Shown: positions 50,468 to 60,012, counted from the stretch's first letter. The stretch: DNA of 64,000 nt from Flavobacterium sp. Root186 (GCF_001428525.1 NZ_LMHW01000010.1:186341-250340), one strand, 5' to 3'. Translations and numbers: made by a program. The notes: generated from the letters alone by a model not told the origin.

Positions 50468-52525
50468 ATGAAAATAAAACTACCCCTTTTTGCTGTATTA
50501 ACTTTCTGTCAAATCTCATTTGCACAGCAAAAAGATACTATTGCTAATGAATTGTCAGAAGTAAAAGTAATCACAGGAACAAGAACAGAAAGAGTACTTT
50601 CTTCTCTTCCTTTACCCATGACAATTATTACCTCAGAAGCAATTGTAAAATCTGGTGTTACAAGATTAAATGAAATTTTAAATGAACAAACAGGAATTAT
50701 CTTAATTCCTGACGAAAGCGGTTTTGAAGGAATTCAAATGCAAGGATTAGATGCAGCATATACAATGATATTAATTGATGGTGTACCACTTGTTGGAAGA
50801 AGTTCAGGTGTTTTAGATTTATCAAGAGTTTCTGTTGGAAATATTGAAAGAATTGAAATTGTAAAAGGGGCTTCATCTGCTTTATATGGTTCTGAAGCAA
50901 TGGGAGGGGTAATTAATGTAATTACAAAAAAACCGAAAAAAGATATGTTTTCAGGCAGTCTATCTTATAGATATGCTACCTTCAATACCAATGATACAAA
51001 TGCCAATCTTCTTTGGAAAAAGAAAAAGTTTTCGGCTAATCTATTTGCTAATTTTTATTTGTCAGACGGATATGACTTAGATAAAAGTACACCGTTGAAA
51101 AATATAGAACCATTTTACAATTTTACAATTCAGCCTAAACTTTTTTACGATTTTTCAGAAAATTTGAAATTGATTGTAAGTAATCGTTTTTATAATCAAA
51201 AAATGGATAACGTAGCAATTATCGATTCTGAGAATTATAAAGGTGATGCAAAAGAAAATGAGTGGAACTCGCAAATTAAATTAGAACACAAATGGAATGC
51301 AAAACTGTATTCTGAATACGAATTATATGCCACAAATTATAAAAATGATTCGTTTTTAAATGATGAAAATAACGTTGCTTTTGAAAAAACATATTATGAT
51401 CAATGGCTTTTTCGTCCAGAAGTCAGAACAACTTTGTCGCTGAAAAATGATAAACTAACAGGTGGGGTTGGTTTAAATTATGAGACTTTAGATCGAACTT
51501 ATTTTGATAAAAATGTAAATTTTAATTCTCAATATTTCTATCTGCAGTATGATTTTAACCCAACAGAAAAATGGAATATTCTTGTTGGAGTTAGATATGA
51601 TAATCATAGTGAATATGCTTCACAGTTAAGTCCAAAACTAGCTGTAAATTATAAGATTAATGAAAATTTTTCTCTAAAATCTTCTGTAGGATACGGTTAT
51701 AAAGCACCGGATTTCCGTCAGCTGTTTTTCGATTTTACTAATCCATCCGTAGGTTATACAGTTTTGGGATATAATGTTGCCGAAAACCGTTTGAACCAAT
51801 TTGAAGAACAAGGACAGATTTTATACAGAGTGGAAGGAGTAAACTTTGATAAGCCATTGGAAGCAGAAAGTTCGATAAATTTCAATTTTGGAACTTTTTA
51901 TAAAAAAAATAAATTAAGAGTAGATGTAAATGCTTTCTATAATTCAATACATAATTTAATTGATACTCGCGTAGTAGCTCAAAAAACTAATGGTCAGAAT
52001 ATTTTTAGCTACTTTAATATTAGTAAAATTTTCACATATGGCTTAGAATTTAATTCGACCTATGAATTTACCAAAGAATTCTCTGTATCATTTGGTTATC
52101 AATATTTAACAGCAAAAGATAAATCTGTTCTGGATAATTTTGAAGATTATCAATACATACGTAATTCAGAATTACAAACTATCCAGATTAAAAAATCTGA
52201 TTATTTTGGGTTGTATAACAGATCTAAACATACGGCTAATGTTAAAATAGCTTACACAATTCCTAGAATAAAGACAGATGTCAATTTACGTGTTTTTTAT
52301 CGAAGCAAATATGGAATGTTTGATACCAATGGGAATCAAATTCTTGATAAATATGACACTTTTGTTAGTGACTACTTTATAACAAACTTATCAATTTCAA
52401 AAAATATTACAGATAAATTAATGCTGCAGGCTGGAGCTAATAATTTATTTGATTTTACAGACCCTAATCAAATTAGTAACCTGGCAGGAAGGCAGCTTTT
52501 TGCACGAATTCAATATAATTTTTAA
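50468..52525 (+). CDS. hmuR: TonB-dependent heme receptor (HmuR-like)
   Basis: 685 residues. Signal peptide 1-19 ('FCQISFAQ'). The plug begins with 'LSEVKVITGTRTERVLSSLP', a TonB-box-like stretch, then 'RLNEILNEQTGIIL', 'MILIDGVPLVGRSSG' and 'IEIVKGASSALYGSEAMGGVINVIT', in pieces. The barrel contains 'GYGYKAPDFRQLF', akin to the FRAP-NPNL region of heme receptors, and ends in 'ARIQYNF'. It should import heme across the outer membrane, fed by the HmuY-like lipoprotein encoded 27 bases on. No heme-binding assay can be inferred from the sequence, but gene order supports the call. Confidence 0.82.
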   Translation: MKIKLPLFAVLTFCQISFAQQKDTIANELSEVKVITGTRTERVLSSLPLPMTIITSEAIVKSGVTRLNEILNEQTGIILIPDESGFEGIQMQGLDAAYTMILIDGVPLVGRSSGVLDLSRVSVGNIERIEIVKGASSALYGSEAMGGVINVITKKPKKDMFSGSLSYRYATFNTNDTNANLLWKKKKFSANLFANFYLSDGYDLDKSTPLKNIEPFYNFTIQPKLFYDFSENLKLIVSNRFYNQKMDNVAIIDSENYKGDAKENEWNSQIKLEHKWNAKLYSEYELYATNYKNDSFLNDENNVAFEKTYYDQWLFRPEVRTTLSLKNDKLTGGVGLNYETLDRTYFDKNVNFNSQYFYLQYDFNPTEKWNILVGVRYDNHSEYASQLSPKLAVNYKINENFSLKSSVGYGYKAPDFRQLFFDFTNPSVGYTVLGYNVAENRLNQFEEQGQILYRVEGVNFDKPLEAESSINFNFGTFYKKNKLRVDVNAFYNSIHNLIDTRVVAQKTNGQNIFSYFNISKIFTYGLEFNSTYEFTKEFSVSFGYQYLTAKDKSVLDNFEDYQYIRNSELQTIQIKKSDYFGLYNRSKHTANVKIAYTIPRIKTDVNLRVFYRSKYGMFDTNGNQILDKYDTFVSDYFITNLSISKNITDKLMLQAGANNLFDFTDPNQISNLAGRQLFARIQYNF

Positions 52526-52552
52526 TCAACATTTATTTAACACTTTTACAAA

Positions 52553-53179
52553 ATGAAAACAAAATTCTTAAAACTTTCGCTTTTAGCATTATTTATTTTT
52601 ACAGCATCTTGCAGTAGCGATGACGATAAAAATGAAGAGATCCCAGCAGTTGTAACTACAAAAGTTTCTAATCTTGAAGCGCCGCAAACAGGTGGTCAAG
52701 GGCAGCCAGTTGGAGGTGCATTTACAAAATTCAGTTTTTCTCAAAACAAAGTTGTAACGGATAACAGTTGGGATATCGCTTTCCGTGGTACTACAATTAT
52801 TGTTAATGGTGGAGCTAAAATTGGTATCACTGATGAGCCTGAAAGAACTGGAAGTGGAGCTGTAAGTATCGTTGCTGGTACATTTGCAAGCGTAACTTCT
52901 TTTCCAGCTGCAACAACTTTTAAACAAGACGCGTCTACTGTTTATGCAATCCCTACAGGAAGTGGAAATGGATGGTATAATTATAACACATCAAACAATA
53001 TTATTTCGCCTATTGCAGGGAAAGTTTTTGTTGTGAAAACGCATGATGGTAAATATGCAAAATTTGAAATTTTAAGTTATTACAAAGATGCGCCTGCAAA
53101 TCCTGATCCAGCAACTGCTGTAGCTAGATATTTCACTTTTAACTTTGCATACCAAGCCAATAGCACAACTACATTCTAA
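52553..53179 (+). CDS. hmuY: HmuY-family heme-binding lipoprotein
   Basis: 208 residues. Lipobox 'FTASC' gives Cys20, followed by 'SSDDDKNEE', an acidic stretch of the type that directs Bacteroidota lipoproteins to the cell surface. The HmuY fold shows 'AFTKFSFSQNKVVTDNSWDIAF' (in pieces), 'GWYNYNTSNNIISPIAGKVF' and 'KYAKFEILSYYK'. HmuY proteins capture heme from host or environmental hemoproteins and pass it to HmuR. It lies 27 bases after the receptor, and a terminator follows. Confidence 0.9.
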   Translation: MKTKFLKLSLLALFIFTASCSSDDDKNEEIPAVVTTKVSNLEAPQTGGQGQPVGGAFTKFSFSQNKVVTDNSWDIAFRGTTIIVNGGAKIGITDEPERTGSGAVSIVAGTFASVTSFPAATTFKQDASTVYAIPTGSGNGWYNYNTSNNIISPIAGKVFVVKTHDGKYAKFEILSYYKDAPANPDPATAVARYFTFNFAYQANSTTTF

Positions 53180-53189
53180 AAACATAAAT

Positions 53190-53227
53190 AACCTCGGATA
53201 GTAATGTATTATTCGAGGTTGTTTTTT
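53190..53227 (+). terminator. Terminator of the heme-uptake operon
   Basis: AACCTCGGATA pairs with TATTCGAGGTT (one G-T pair) across a short AT-rich loop and is followed by GTTTTTT. Confidence 0.8.
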
Positions 53228-53403
53228 AATCAATTATTAATTTTAACATGAAGAAATTTACTTTTATCGGATTGTAATTTTTTAGAATTTTATTTTAAGT
53301 CTGTATGTCTTTAAGTACAGATCTAAGATAGATGAAACACTAAATATAAATTGCAAACTGAAACTGAAACTGTTATTCGTGTAAAGCAATCTAATCTAAA
53401 ATT

Positions 53404-54927
53404 ATGAAAAGAAAATTACTATTATTGACTTTGCTATTTTTTGTAAAGTTCGGTTTTGCTCAAAATTATGTAACATATACTTCTTTAACGAACACTTTAA
53501 ACATTAATTCTGGAGTAGAAGGTACAGTAGATGTTTTAGTGAATTGTTATGGAAATAGCAGTGATGCAGTTTTTTTAAATGCACTGCAGTCATGTGGCAC
53601 TAACGATGGTATCACATCTCAAAGTTATACAAACGGAAGTATTCTTACACCTGGACAAAATACAACTATTAGATACAAGTTTAAAAAAACAGTAACTACT
53701 GATACTCAAATTCTTTATAAGTTCTCTACAAATGGAAGCTGTTTTCAAAATGAAAGCCAGATGATAAAAATAACGGTTAATTATAAAGCAGCAGTAGTAC
53801 CGGCTCCAACGCCAATTTTAAATAACAATATTTACGGAAATCAAACAATTGTTGAAGGTGCGACAGCTAGTATAATTTCAGGCTCTAGCCCATCGGGAGG
53901 AAATGGTTCTTTTAGTTATATATGGCAGAAAAAAACAGGAACAGGTGCGTGGACTAATATTTCTGGAGCAACAGGAATTAATTACTCTCCAGGAAGTTTG
54001 ACAACAACAACATCATTTAGAAGAATTGTAAGTTCAAGTACACTTTCAAGTACAAGTAATGAAGTGCTAGTGACAGTAAATGCTGCTCCGCCTCTTCAAA
54101 ATAATACAATTACACAGTCTGGTTCTGAACTTCAAGGAAGTTTGCCAAGCGGTGGGACTGGTACTTATGTTTATTACTGGTACGCATATGTGTTACAAGA
54201 CGAGGATCCTTGGCTTATTGGTCAATCAATAAATTGTACTATTCCTCAGAGTGTCTATAACTTTGTTGATGGAATGGGGTATAATGGTTATATTACTCGA
54301 GTAGTTGTTTCTGGGACACAACAGTTATATAGTAATTACATAACTATTCCTCCTTCTCAGCCACTTACAAACAATACAATTACACAATCTGGTTCTGAAC
54401 TTCAAGGAAGTTTACCAAGCGGAGGAACTGGTACTTATGTTTATTATTGGTACGCATATGTGTTACAAGATGAAGATCCTTGGCTTCTTGGTCAATCTAT
54501 AAATTGTACTATTCCTCAAAGTGTGTATAACTTTGTTAATGGAGTGGGATATGATGGTTATATTACTCGAGTAGTTGTTTCTGGAAATAAACAGTCATAT
54601 AGCAATTATATAGTTATCTCTCCTAACTCAAGTTTGGCAAAATCGGCACGAGCAAATACTGAAAGTTCTTCTTCGAGTCTAACCGCATACCCAAATCCAG
54701 CATCTGAATCAATAAATTTCTCAACTAATTTCACTACAGATAAAGAAATTGAGATCGTTTTATACTCAGAAAATTTAGGAAATGAAAAATCTGTATTTAA
54801 AGGAAAAGTAACTCCAAACCAAATTGTAAACTGGAATATCCCTTCAAATTATCAAAAAGGAATTTATTTCTACAAAATCTTATCAGACAATAAAGAAGTC
54901 AAAACTGGAAAAGTTATTTTTAAATAA
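53404..54927 (+). CDS. Type IX secretion cargo protein with duplicated domain
   Basis: 507 residues. Signal peptide 1-20 ('VKFGFAQ'). A beta domain (20-130), an Ig-like region with 'GNGSFSYIWQKKTGTGAWTN', then two copies of an approximately 81-residue unit (233-313 and 323-403) that differ at about seven positions. The C-terminus (about 428-507) is a type A T9SS sorting domain: 'LTAYPNPASESINF' and 'GIYFYKILSDNKEVKTGKVIFK' read in pieces. It is probably surface-attached or secreted. Its ligand is unknown. It follows the heme operon but is separated by a terminator and 177 bases. Confidence 0.88.
   Translation: MKRKLLLLTLLFFVKFGFAQNYVTYTSLTNTLNINSGVEGTVDVLVNCYGNSSDAVFLNALQSCGTNDGITSQSYTNGSILTPGQNTTIRYKFKKTVTTDTQILYKFSTNGSCFQNESQMIKITVNYKAAVVPAPTPILNNNIYGNQTIVEGATASIISGSSPSGGNGSFSYIWQKKTGTGAWTNISGATGINYSPGSLTTTTSFRRIVSSSTLSSTSNEVLVTVNAAPPLQNNTITQSGSELQGSLPSGGTGTYVYYWYAYVLQDEDPWLIGQSINCTIPQSVYNFVDGMGYNGYITRVVVSGTQQLYSNYITIPPSQPLTNNTITQSGSELQGSLPSGGTGTYVYYWYAYVLQDEDPWLLGQSINCTIPQSVYNFVNGVGYDGYITRVVVSGNKQSYSNYIVISPNSSLAKSARANTESSSSSLTAYPNPASESINFSTNFTTDKEIEIVLYSENLGNEKSVFKGKVTPNQIVNWNIPSNYQKGIYFYKILSDNKEVKTGKVIFK
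54100..54612 (+). repeat. Tandem 270-base duplication inside the T9SS cargo gene
   Basis: 54100-54342 and 54370-54612 encode nearly the same 81 residues, each opening with NNTITQSGSELQGSLPSGG. Both copies are in frame and the period is exactly 270 bases. Most DNA differences are silent. Confidence 0.93.
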
Positions 54928-54985
54928 ACAGCATCAAAAATTTAGTTAATCATTAGCTTTGTTTTTTTTTATTTTTTTTTGATTT

Positions 54986-55017
54986 AGAGGTTAGATTTAT
55001 CTAACCTCTTTTTTTTA
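54986..55017 (+). terminator. Terminator of the T9SS cargo gene
   Basis: AGAGGTTAGA (54986-54995) pairs perfectly with TCTAACCTCT (55000-55009) over a 4-base loop, followed by a T-run. Confidence 0.9.
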
Positions 55018-55049
55018 TTTCTTTATTATTAAAAATGAATGTTTAATTC

Positions 55050-55057
55050 TATCTTTG
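55050..55057 (+). promoter_or_regulatory. Candidate -7 element of the SGNH-MBOAT operon
   Basis: TATCTTTG matches TAnnTTTG perfectly, about 85 bases upstream of the first gene. Confidence 0.45.
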
Positions 55058-55142
55058 TCTACATTTATACATTACGAATTAATAGGAATTTTACAACAAT
55101 TTTTAATTTTCGTAATTATTTCTTTTAAATTTTATTTATTAA

Positions 55143-56624
55143 GTGAATACTAAGTCATATTTCTTTCAATCTTTCGCAATCGTAGCATTAGCATTTGTTG
55201 CTTTTATTGGTTTTAAACAAATCTTACCAGATAAAATATTTTCTGATAGTAAAGTAGATTCCAAAAATGTACTTATAGACAGCCTGCTTCTGGAGTCAGT
55301 AGCGAAAGATTCATTGTCCTTAAAAAGCGACAGCATCGAAGAAAGCGAGCGTAAATTAGGTCAGCAGAAAATTGTTTACGATGCTTCTGAAGGAATCGAA
55401 TTTCCATCTGAAACCTTCGATAATTACAAAGGATATCAATATCTGATTTCTTTTTACGAAAAATTATATCAATTAGAGCAGAATCCGCAAAGGCATGTTA
55501 GAATCGCTTATTACGGAGATTCTATGACCGATGGAGATTTAATTGTACAGGATGTGCGTAACAATTATCAGGATCGCTTTGGCGGAAACGGAGTTGGTTT
55601 CGTATCCATAACTTCAGAATCTGCAGCGTCAAGAGGTTCAGTTAAATCTACCTATTCTAAAAACTGGAAAACACAATCGTACTTAAATGTAAAAAGACCG
55701 GCAAGTCCTTTTGGTGTAAACGGGCACGTGTTTTTTGCAAATGACCAGATAAACCCAACCTGGGTTCAGTATGAAGCAGGTCTTCCTAAACATACAACGA
55801 CTTTAGATAATCCAACCTTGTTTTATGGAAGAGCATCTAAAAGAGGAAACGTAAATTTCATTATTGGAAAAGATACATTGAAAAAAAGCCTTTCCCCAAA
55901 TAACTTAGTAAACACTTTAAAAGTTACTTCGGGAAGTATAAAAGCTTTCAAAGCAAACTTTATTCACGCCGATTCTATTCCAATTTATGGATTTAATTTT
56001 GACAATGGCATTGGTGTTCACGTTGATAATTTCTCTCAACGAGGAAATTCAGGATTGCCAATTTCTATGTTTGATGCCAGTGTGATGCAGGCTTTTGACA
56101 ATAATCTGAAATACGATTTAATCGTCCTTCATTACGGAACTAACGTATTGAATTACGGTACCAAAAACTATTTTTGGTATGAAAAAGGAATGACAAAAAC
56201 TGTAAATAAAATAAAAGAATCATTTCCGGGAGTTTCTATTTTAATTGTTTCAACAGCAGATAAATCGACTAAATATGATTTAGAAATGAAAACAGATTCT
56301 GCAGTTGTTCCATTAATGAAAGCACAGAAAAAATACGCTTTAGAAACCGAATCAGGATTTGTAAATTTATATACCTTGATGGGCGGCGACGGATCGATGG
56401 TAAAATGGGTAGATGAATCTCCGGCAAAAGCCAATAAAGATTACACACACTTTAACCAAAGAGGCGCAAAAGCAATTGGTAATTTGTTATACAGTCAGTT
56501 AAATAACGGATACGAACAATATAAAATTTTACGTCAAAAACGTGAAACAGGCGTTAGACCTAAAGCGATTAGAAAACCCAAAGCAGATTCCGTCTCTGTA
56601 GAAAAAGATAGCGTAAATGAATAA
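55143..56624 (+). CDS. Membrane-anchored SGNH/GDSL hydrolase-like protein
   Basis: 493 residues from a GTG start; no ATG in frame is nearer. One hydrophobic segment at about 9-29 anchors it, with the rest outside. Residues about 110-460 are an SGNH domain: 'RIAYYGDSMTDGD' (block I Ser), 'LIVLHYGTNVLNYG' (block III Asn) and 'DYTHFNQRGAKAIGN' (block V His). A Lys- and Ser-rich basic tail follows. Similar proteins (AlgX/AlgJ, PatB) hydrolyse or transfer acetyl groups on polysaccharide. It overlaps the next SGNH gene by 8 bases and precedes an MBOAT acyltransferase. Confidence 0.83.
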   Translation: MNTKSYFFQSFAIVALAFVAFIGFKQILPDKIFSDSKVDSKNVLIDSLLLESVAKDSLSLKSDSIEESERKLGQQKIVYDASEGIEFPSETFDNYKGYQYLISFYEKLYQLEQNPQRHVRIAYYGDSMTDGDLIVQDVRNNYQDRFGGNGVGFVSITSESAASRGSVKSTYSKNWKTQSYLNVKRPASPFGVNGHVFFANDQINPTWVQYEAGLPKHTTTLDNPTLFYGRASKRGNVNFIIGKDTLKKSLSPNNLVNTLKVTSGSIKAFKANFIHADSIPIYGFNFDNGIGVHVDNFSQRGNSGLPISMFDASVMQAFDNNLKYDLIVLHYGTNVLNYGTKNYFWYEKGMTKTVNKIKESFPGVSILIVSTADKSTKYDLEMKTDSAVVPLMKAQKKYALETESGFVNLYTLMGGDGSMVKWVDESPAKANKDYTHFNQRGAKAIGNLLYSQLNNGYEQYKILRQKRETGVRPKAIRKPKADSVSVEKDSVNE

Positions 56625-58035
56625 ACTTATTATTTTCTTTTGTTGTCTGTTTTTCTCAACAAATGATAAACCGCAAAATCCAGTTTCACCTCCAATAACT
56701 AAAAATATGGTTAGTAAAGTCGATTCAACAACAGTTGAATCTTTCAACGGAAATAATATTTATAATACGACAGTTTTAGAAAGTTTTTTTAAGAAATTAA
56801 AAGACAATGAAAGCGATAACAATCAAAAAATAAATATTGTTCATATTGGAGATTCTCACATTCAGGGAGATTTAATGACCAATGAAATCAGGAAAAATCT
56901 ACAGAGAAAATTTGGTAATGCCGGCCGTGGATTAGTTTTCCCGTATCAATTGGCTAAAACAAATGGGTCTTATAATGAGCGTTTTCGTTGTAACAGAGTC
57001 TGGGAAACGTATCGAAATATATATCCGGTTAGAAATTATCCTGTCGGTTTAAGCGGTATCGGACTTTGGAGAGATGCTGGCGGATTTGTTTTAGAATTGA
57101 ATATTAAAGATCCGTCGTATAAATTTAATTCAATAAAAATAATAACTCCACAAAATGAAGACATGTTTGATTTGTCAACAGCATCTCAAACAAAATTTAT
57201 TGAAACAGCAGAACCAAAAATAATTAAACATAAAATTAAAAAAGGAGAAGCGATTTCTGTAATTGCAGATAAATATAACGTTTCGATTGCTGAAATAAAA
57301 AGAGCAAATTCGCTAAAATCAAATAACATTCGTGCAGGAAGAATATTGAAAATTCCAACAAACGAAACGCAGTCCAGAAACATAAAAACATCCGAATATG
57401 TTTCTTTAAATATGGAATCTGATTCCTATTCGCATTATTATAATTCAGAAAAAGCTTTAGATAAGATTTATTTGATTCCGAATAAAAAAGCTTCAAAATT
57501 TGAACTAAACGGAATTGTTTTAGAAAAAGATGCGCCGGGATTAATCTATAGCGGCATTGGAGTAAATGGAGCAAAATATTCAGATTATAATAAATATCCA
57601 TTGTTTTTTGAACAGTTAAAAGCTTTACATCCGGATATGCTGGTATTTTCACTCGGAACAAATGAAAGTTACGAAAAACTGGAATCGGGAAATTACATTA
57701 AACAATTAAGAGAGTTTATAAGCAATATAAAAGCGCAGAATATAAATGTTCCGATAATTGTTATGACGCCGCCGCCGTCTCTGCTGAGAAAAAGACCAAA
57801 TACGTTTATTCACGAATACACCAAACAAATTATCGAAATAGCACAGACAGATGGTTTTGCAGTTTGGGATTTATACGATGAATTTGGAGGAATGGAAGGA
57901 ATTCGAAATCTAAAATCGGCAAAATTAATTGGACCTGATTGGGTTCATTATTCTAAAAAAGGATACGAAAAACAAGGAAATTTGTTTTCAGAGGCATTTT
58001 TAAAAGCATACGATAATTTTAAATTAAAAAAGTAA
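56617..58035 (+). CDS. SGNH/GDSL hydrolase-like protein with embedded LysM
   Basis: 472 residues. N-terminal signal peptide ('LIIFFCCLFFSTND', about 1-18). SGNH block I is 'NIVHIGDSHIQGDLM', block III 'LVFSLGTNESYEKL', block V 'DWVHYSKKGYEKQG'. Between them, at about 205-250, sits a LysM domain ('KHKIKKGEAISVIADKYNVS', then 'IRAGRILKIP'), which binds N-acetylglucosamine-containing glycans such as peptidoglycan. The LysM interrupts the SGNH fold rather than lying at an end. It probably acts in the periplasm with the flanking SGNH and MBOAT proteins; the next gene begins 1 base after its stop. Confidence 0.83.
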   Translation: MNKLIIFFCCLFFSTNDKPQNPVSPPITKNMVSKVDSTTVESFNGNNIYNTTVLESFFKKLKDNESDNNQKINIVHIGDSHIQGDLMTNEIRKNLQRKFGNAGRGLVFPYQLAKTNGSYNERFRCNRVWETYRNIYPVRNYPVGLSGIGLWRDAGGFVLELNIKDPSYKFNSIKIITPQNEDMFDLSTASQTKFIETAEPKIIKHKIKKGEAISVIADKYNVSIAEIKRANSLKSNNIRAGRILKIPTNETQSRNIKTSEYVSLNMESDSYSHYYNSEKALDKIYLIPNKKASKFELNGIVLEKDAPGLIYSGIGVNGAKYSDYNKYPLFFEQLKALHPDMLVFSLGTNESYEKLESGNYIKQLREFISNIKAQNINVPIIVMTPPPSLLRKRPNTFIHEYTKQIIEIAQTDGFAVWDLYDEFGGMEGIRNLKSAKLIGPDWVHYSKKGYEKQGNLFSEAFLKAYDNFKLKK

Positions 58036-58036
58036 G

Positions 58037-59719
58037 TTGATAACAATAGATAACATCAATAATTGGTTCATTCAAAATTTTGGTGCAATAACAATAGAAC
58101 AAGTTAAAAGCTGGTTTATTTATAATCCAGACGAAAAACTATTATTTAATACAGGTTTATTCTTAGGATTATTTCTTGTTTTTTATTTTGTGTACGGCTT
58201 TTTACGCAAAACATTTTACTTAAGATTAACGTATGTTATTCTCTTCTCGCTTTTCTTTTATTACAAGTCAAGCGGAATTTACTTTTTATTACTATTACTT
58301 TCTTCAGTTGTAGATTATGGCTTGAGCCAAATCATCTATAAAGAAACGAAAGACACAACCAAGAAAATATATCTTGTAATAAGTGTGATTCTGAATTTAG
58401 GATTACTGGGGTATTTCAAGTACATGAATTTTATGATTGGAACATACAATGATATGTTCAATGGACATTTTAAATTTCATGACATTTTCCTTCCAGTCGG
58501 AATTTCGTTTTATACTTTCCAATCGATGAGTTACATTATCGAAATTTATCGTGAAGAAATTAAACCAACAAAAAACTATATCGAATACTTGTTTTTCGTT
58601 TCGTTTTTCCCGCAGTTAGTTGCCGGACCAATTGTGCGCGCAAAAGATTTTCTGCCGCAGATTTACCAGAAATTAAACCTTACAAAACAAGATGTAAACA
58701 ACGCTTTGTTTTTGATTATTGGCGGATTAATTAAGAAAACGGTAATTTCAAATTATATTTCAGTGAACTTTGTCGATCGTGTTTTTGATACACCGCTGAC
58801 TTATACTTCGTTCGAAAACTTAATGGCATCTTACGGATATGCCATTCAAATTTATTGCGATTTCTCAGGATATTCAGATATGGCAATCGGAATCGCTTTG
58901 TTACTAGGATTCAAATTACCAGCCAACTTTAGAACACCATATAAATCAACTTCGATTACAGATTTTTGGAGAAGATGGCATATTTCGTTATCAACCTGGT
59001 TAAAAGATTTCTTATACATTTCGATAGGAGGAAACAGACAAGGTTCATTTGCCGGATTTTTATTCCCAAGTTTATTTTTCTTCGGATTATTGCTTTGGGG
59101 AATTACAAGTTACAATACCAGCATAATTCCATTGATTATTGCATCAATTTCGATTGCACTTTTTTGTTTGTCATTTCTGCTTTCGAATAAAAGAAAACAA
59201 ACTTTAGTAACCAATCTAAACCTTTTTACCACAATGCTTTTAGGCGGATTGTGGCACGGAGCCGGAGCGCAATTTATAGTTTGGGGAGCTTTACACGGAT
59301 TAGCTTTAGCGGTTCACAAAATTTTCCTTGAATTCTTTCCTTCTAAAAAAGACGGAAAAAGTAATTTTTTATGGAGATTTTTCTCCATCTTAATCACGTT
59401 CCATTTTGTAGTTTTCTGCTGGATCTTTTTCAGAGCCAGAGATTTCGAAACAGCATTGCAGGTAATCAATAATATTGGTCAGTTAACTTTCGAACCACAA
59501 AATTGGAAAGCCATAGTTTTAGGATATAAAAATGTATTTTTATTAATGTTGTTCGGATACGTTTGGCATTTCTTACCAGAAGTTATCACAGACAAGATGA
59601 AATGGGTTTTCGATAAAACACCATTGTTAATAAAAGCAATAATTCTGGGTTTCGTTTACTGGATCGTTTACGCAACAGCGGTAGCCGGTTCACAGCCGTT
59701 TATATATTTTCAATTTTAA
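58037..59719 (+). CDS. MBOAT-family O-acyltransferase (AlgI/DltB-like)
   Basis: 560 residues from a TTG start directly after the upstream stop. About ten to twelve hydrophobic segments. Core MBOAT motifs are 'FFPQLVAGPIVRAKDFLPQ', 'DFWRRWHISLSTWLKDFLYI' and the catalytic His in 'LLGGLWHGAGAQFIVWGALHG' (in pieces). Such inner-membrane proteins pass acyl groups from the cytoplasm to a periplasmic partner. With the two SGNH proteins it forms a three-gene operon of the AlgI/AlgJ/AlgX or DltB/DltD kind, likely for O-acetylating an exopolysaccharide or peptidoglycan. Confidence 0.92.
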   Translation: MITIDNINNWFIQNFGAITIEQVKSWFIYNPDEKLLFNTGLFLGLFLVFYFVYGFLRKTFYLRLTYVILFSLFFYYKSSGIYFLLLLLSSVVDYGLSQIIYKETKDTTKKIYLVISVILNLGLLGYFKYMNFMIGTYNDMFNGHFKFHDIFLPVGISFYTFQSMSYIIEIYREEIKPTKNYIEYLFFVSFFPQLVAGPIVRAKDFLPQIYQKLNLTKQDVNNALFLIIGGLIKKTVISNYISVNFVDRVFDTPLTYTSFENLMASYGYAIQIYCDFSGYSDMAIGIALLLGFKLPANFRTPYKSTSITDFWRRWHISLSTWLKDFLYISIGGNRQGSFAGFLFPSLFFFGLLLWGITSYNTSIIPLIIASISIALFCLSFLLSNKRKQTLVTNLNLFTTMLLGGLWHGAGAQFIVWGALHGLALAVHKIFLEFFPSKKDGKSNFLWRFFSILITFHFVVFCWIFFRARDFETALQVINNIGQLTFEPQNWKAIVLGYKNVFLLMLFGYVWHFLPEVITDKMKWVFDKTPLLIKAIILGFVYWIVYATAVAGSQPFIYFQF

Positions 59720-59745
59720 AAGGTTCAAAGGGACAAGACACAAAG

Positions 59746-59776
59746 GCGCAAAGGTTTTATTCTTTGCGCTTTTTGT
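59746..59776 (+). terminator. Terminator of the SGNH-MBOAT operon
   Basis: GCGCAAAG pairs with CTTTGCGC over an 8-base loop, followed by TTTTTGTTT. Its arm is part of the CAAAGG-type repeat text of this gap. Confidence 0.7.
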
Positions 59777-59950
59777 TTCTCTCAGATTTAGAAGATATAG
59801 CTGATTTTTTCACACTTAATCTTAAGAAATAATCTGCCGATCTGCTAAATCTGCGAGAAAGAAAAAAACTTTGCGACTTCGCGACTTTGCGAGCAAAAAA
59901 CATAGCGAACTTTGCGTAAACTTTTGCGCACTTTGCGGTTAAATGCATTT
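59777..59950. repeat. Intergenic repeat of TTTGCG words
   Basis: TTTGCG and relatives (CTTTGCGACTTCGCGAC, ACTTTGCGTAAAC, GCACTTTGCGG) recur six or more times within 120 bases. The wording is typical of flavobacterial intergenic spacers. A 63-codon frame on the minus strand is a by-product. Confidence 0.65.
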
Positions 59951-59959
59951 AAATAAAAA

Positions 59960-59990
59960 TTGCCTAAAATATCTAATTAGATTATCTTTG
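59960..59990 (+). promoter_or_regulatory. Promoter of ffh
   Basis: TTG at 59960-59962, 20-base spacer and TATCTTTG at 59983-59990 (perfect -7), 22 bases before the ffh start. Confidence 0.65.
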
Positions 59991-60012
59991 CACTTCAAAT
60001 AAAGAAAATAGT

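Noticed and set aside
52589..52927. 112-codon Cys- and Ser-rich frame on the minus strand
   Set aside because: It is a shadow of hmuY; the composition comes from reading Gly/Thr codons in reverse.
59757..59948. 63-codon frame on the minus strand after the MBOAT gene
   Set aside because: It is made entirely from TTTGCG-type intergenic repeats, has an implausible Lys/Ser/Phe composition and lies in the ffh promoter region.
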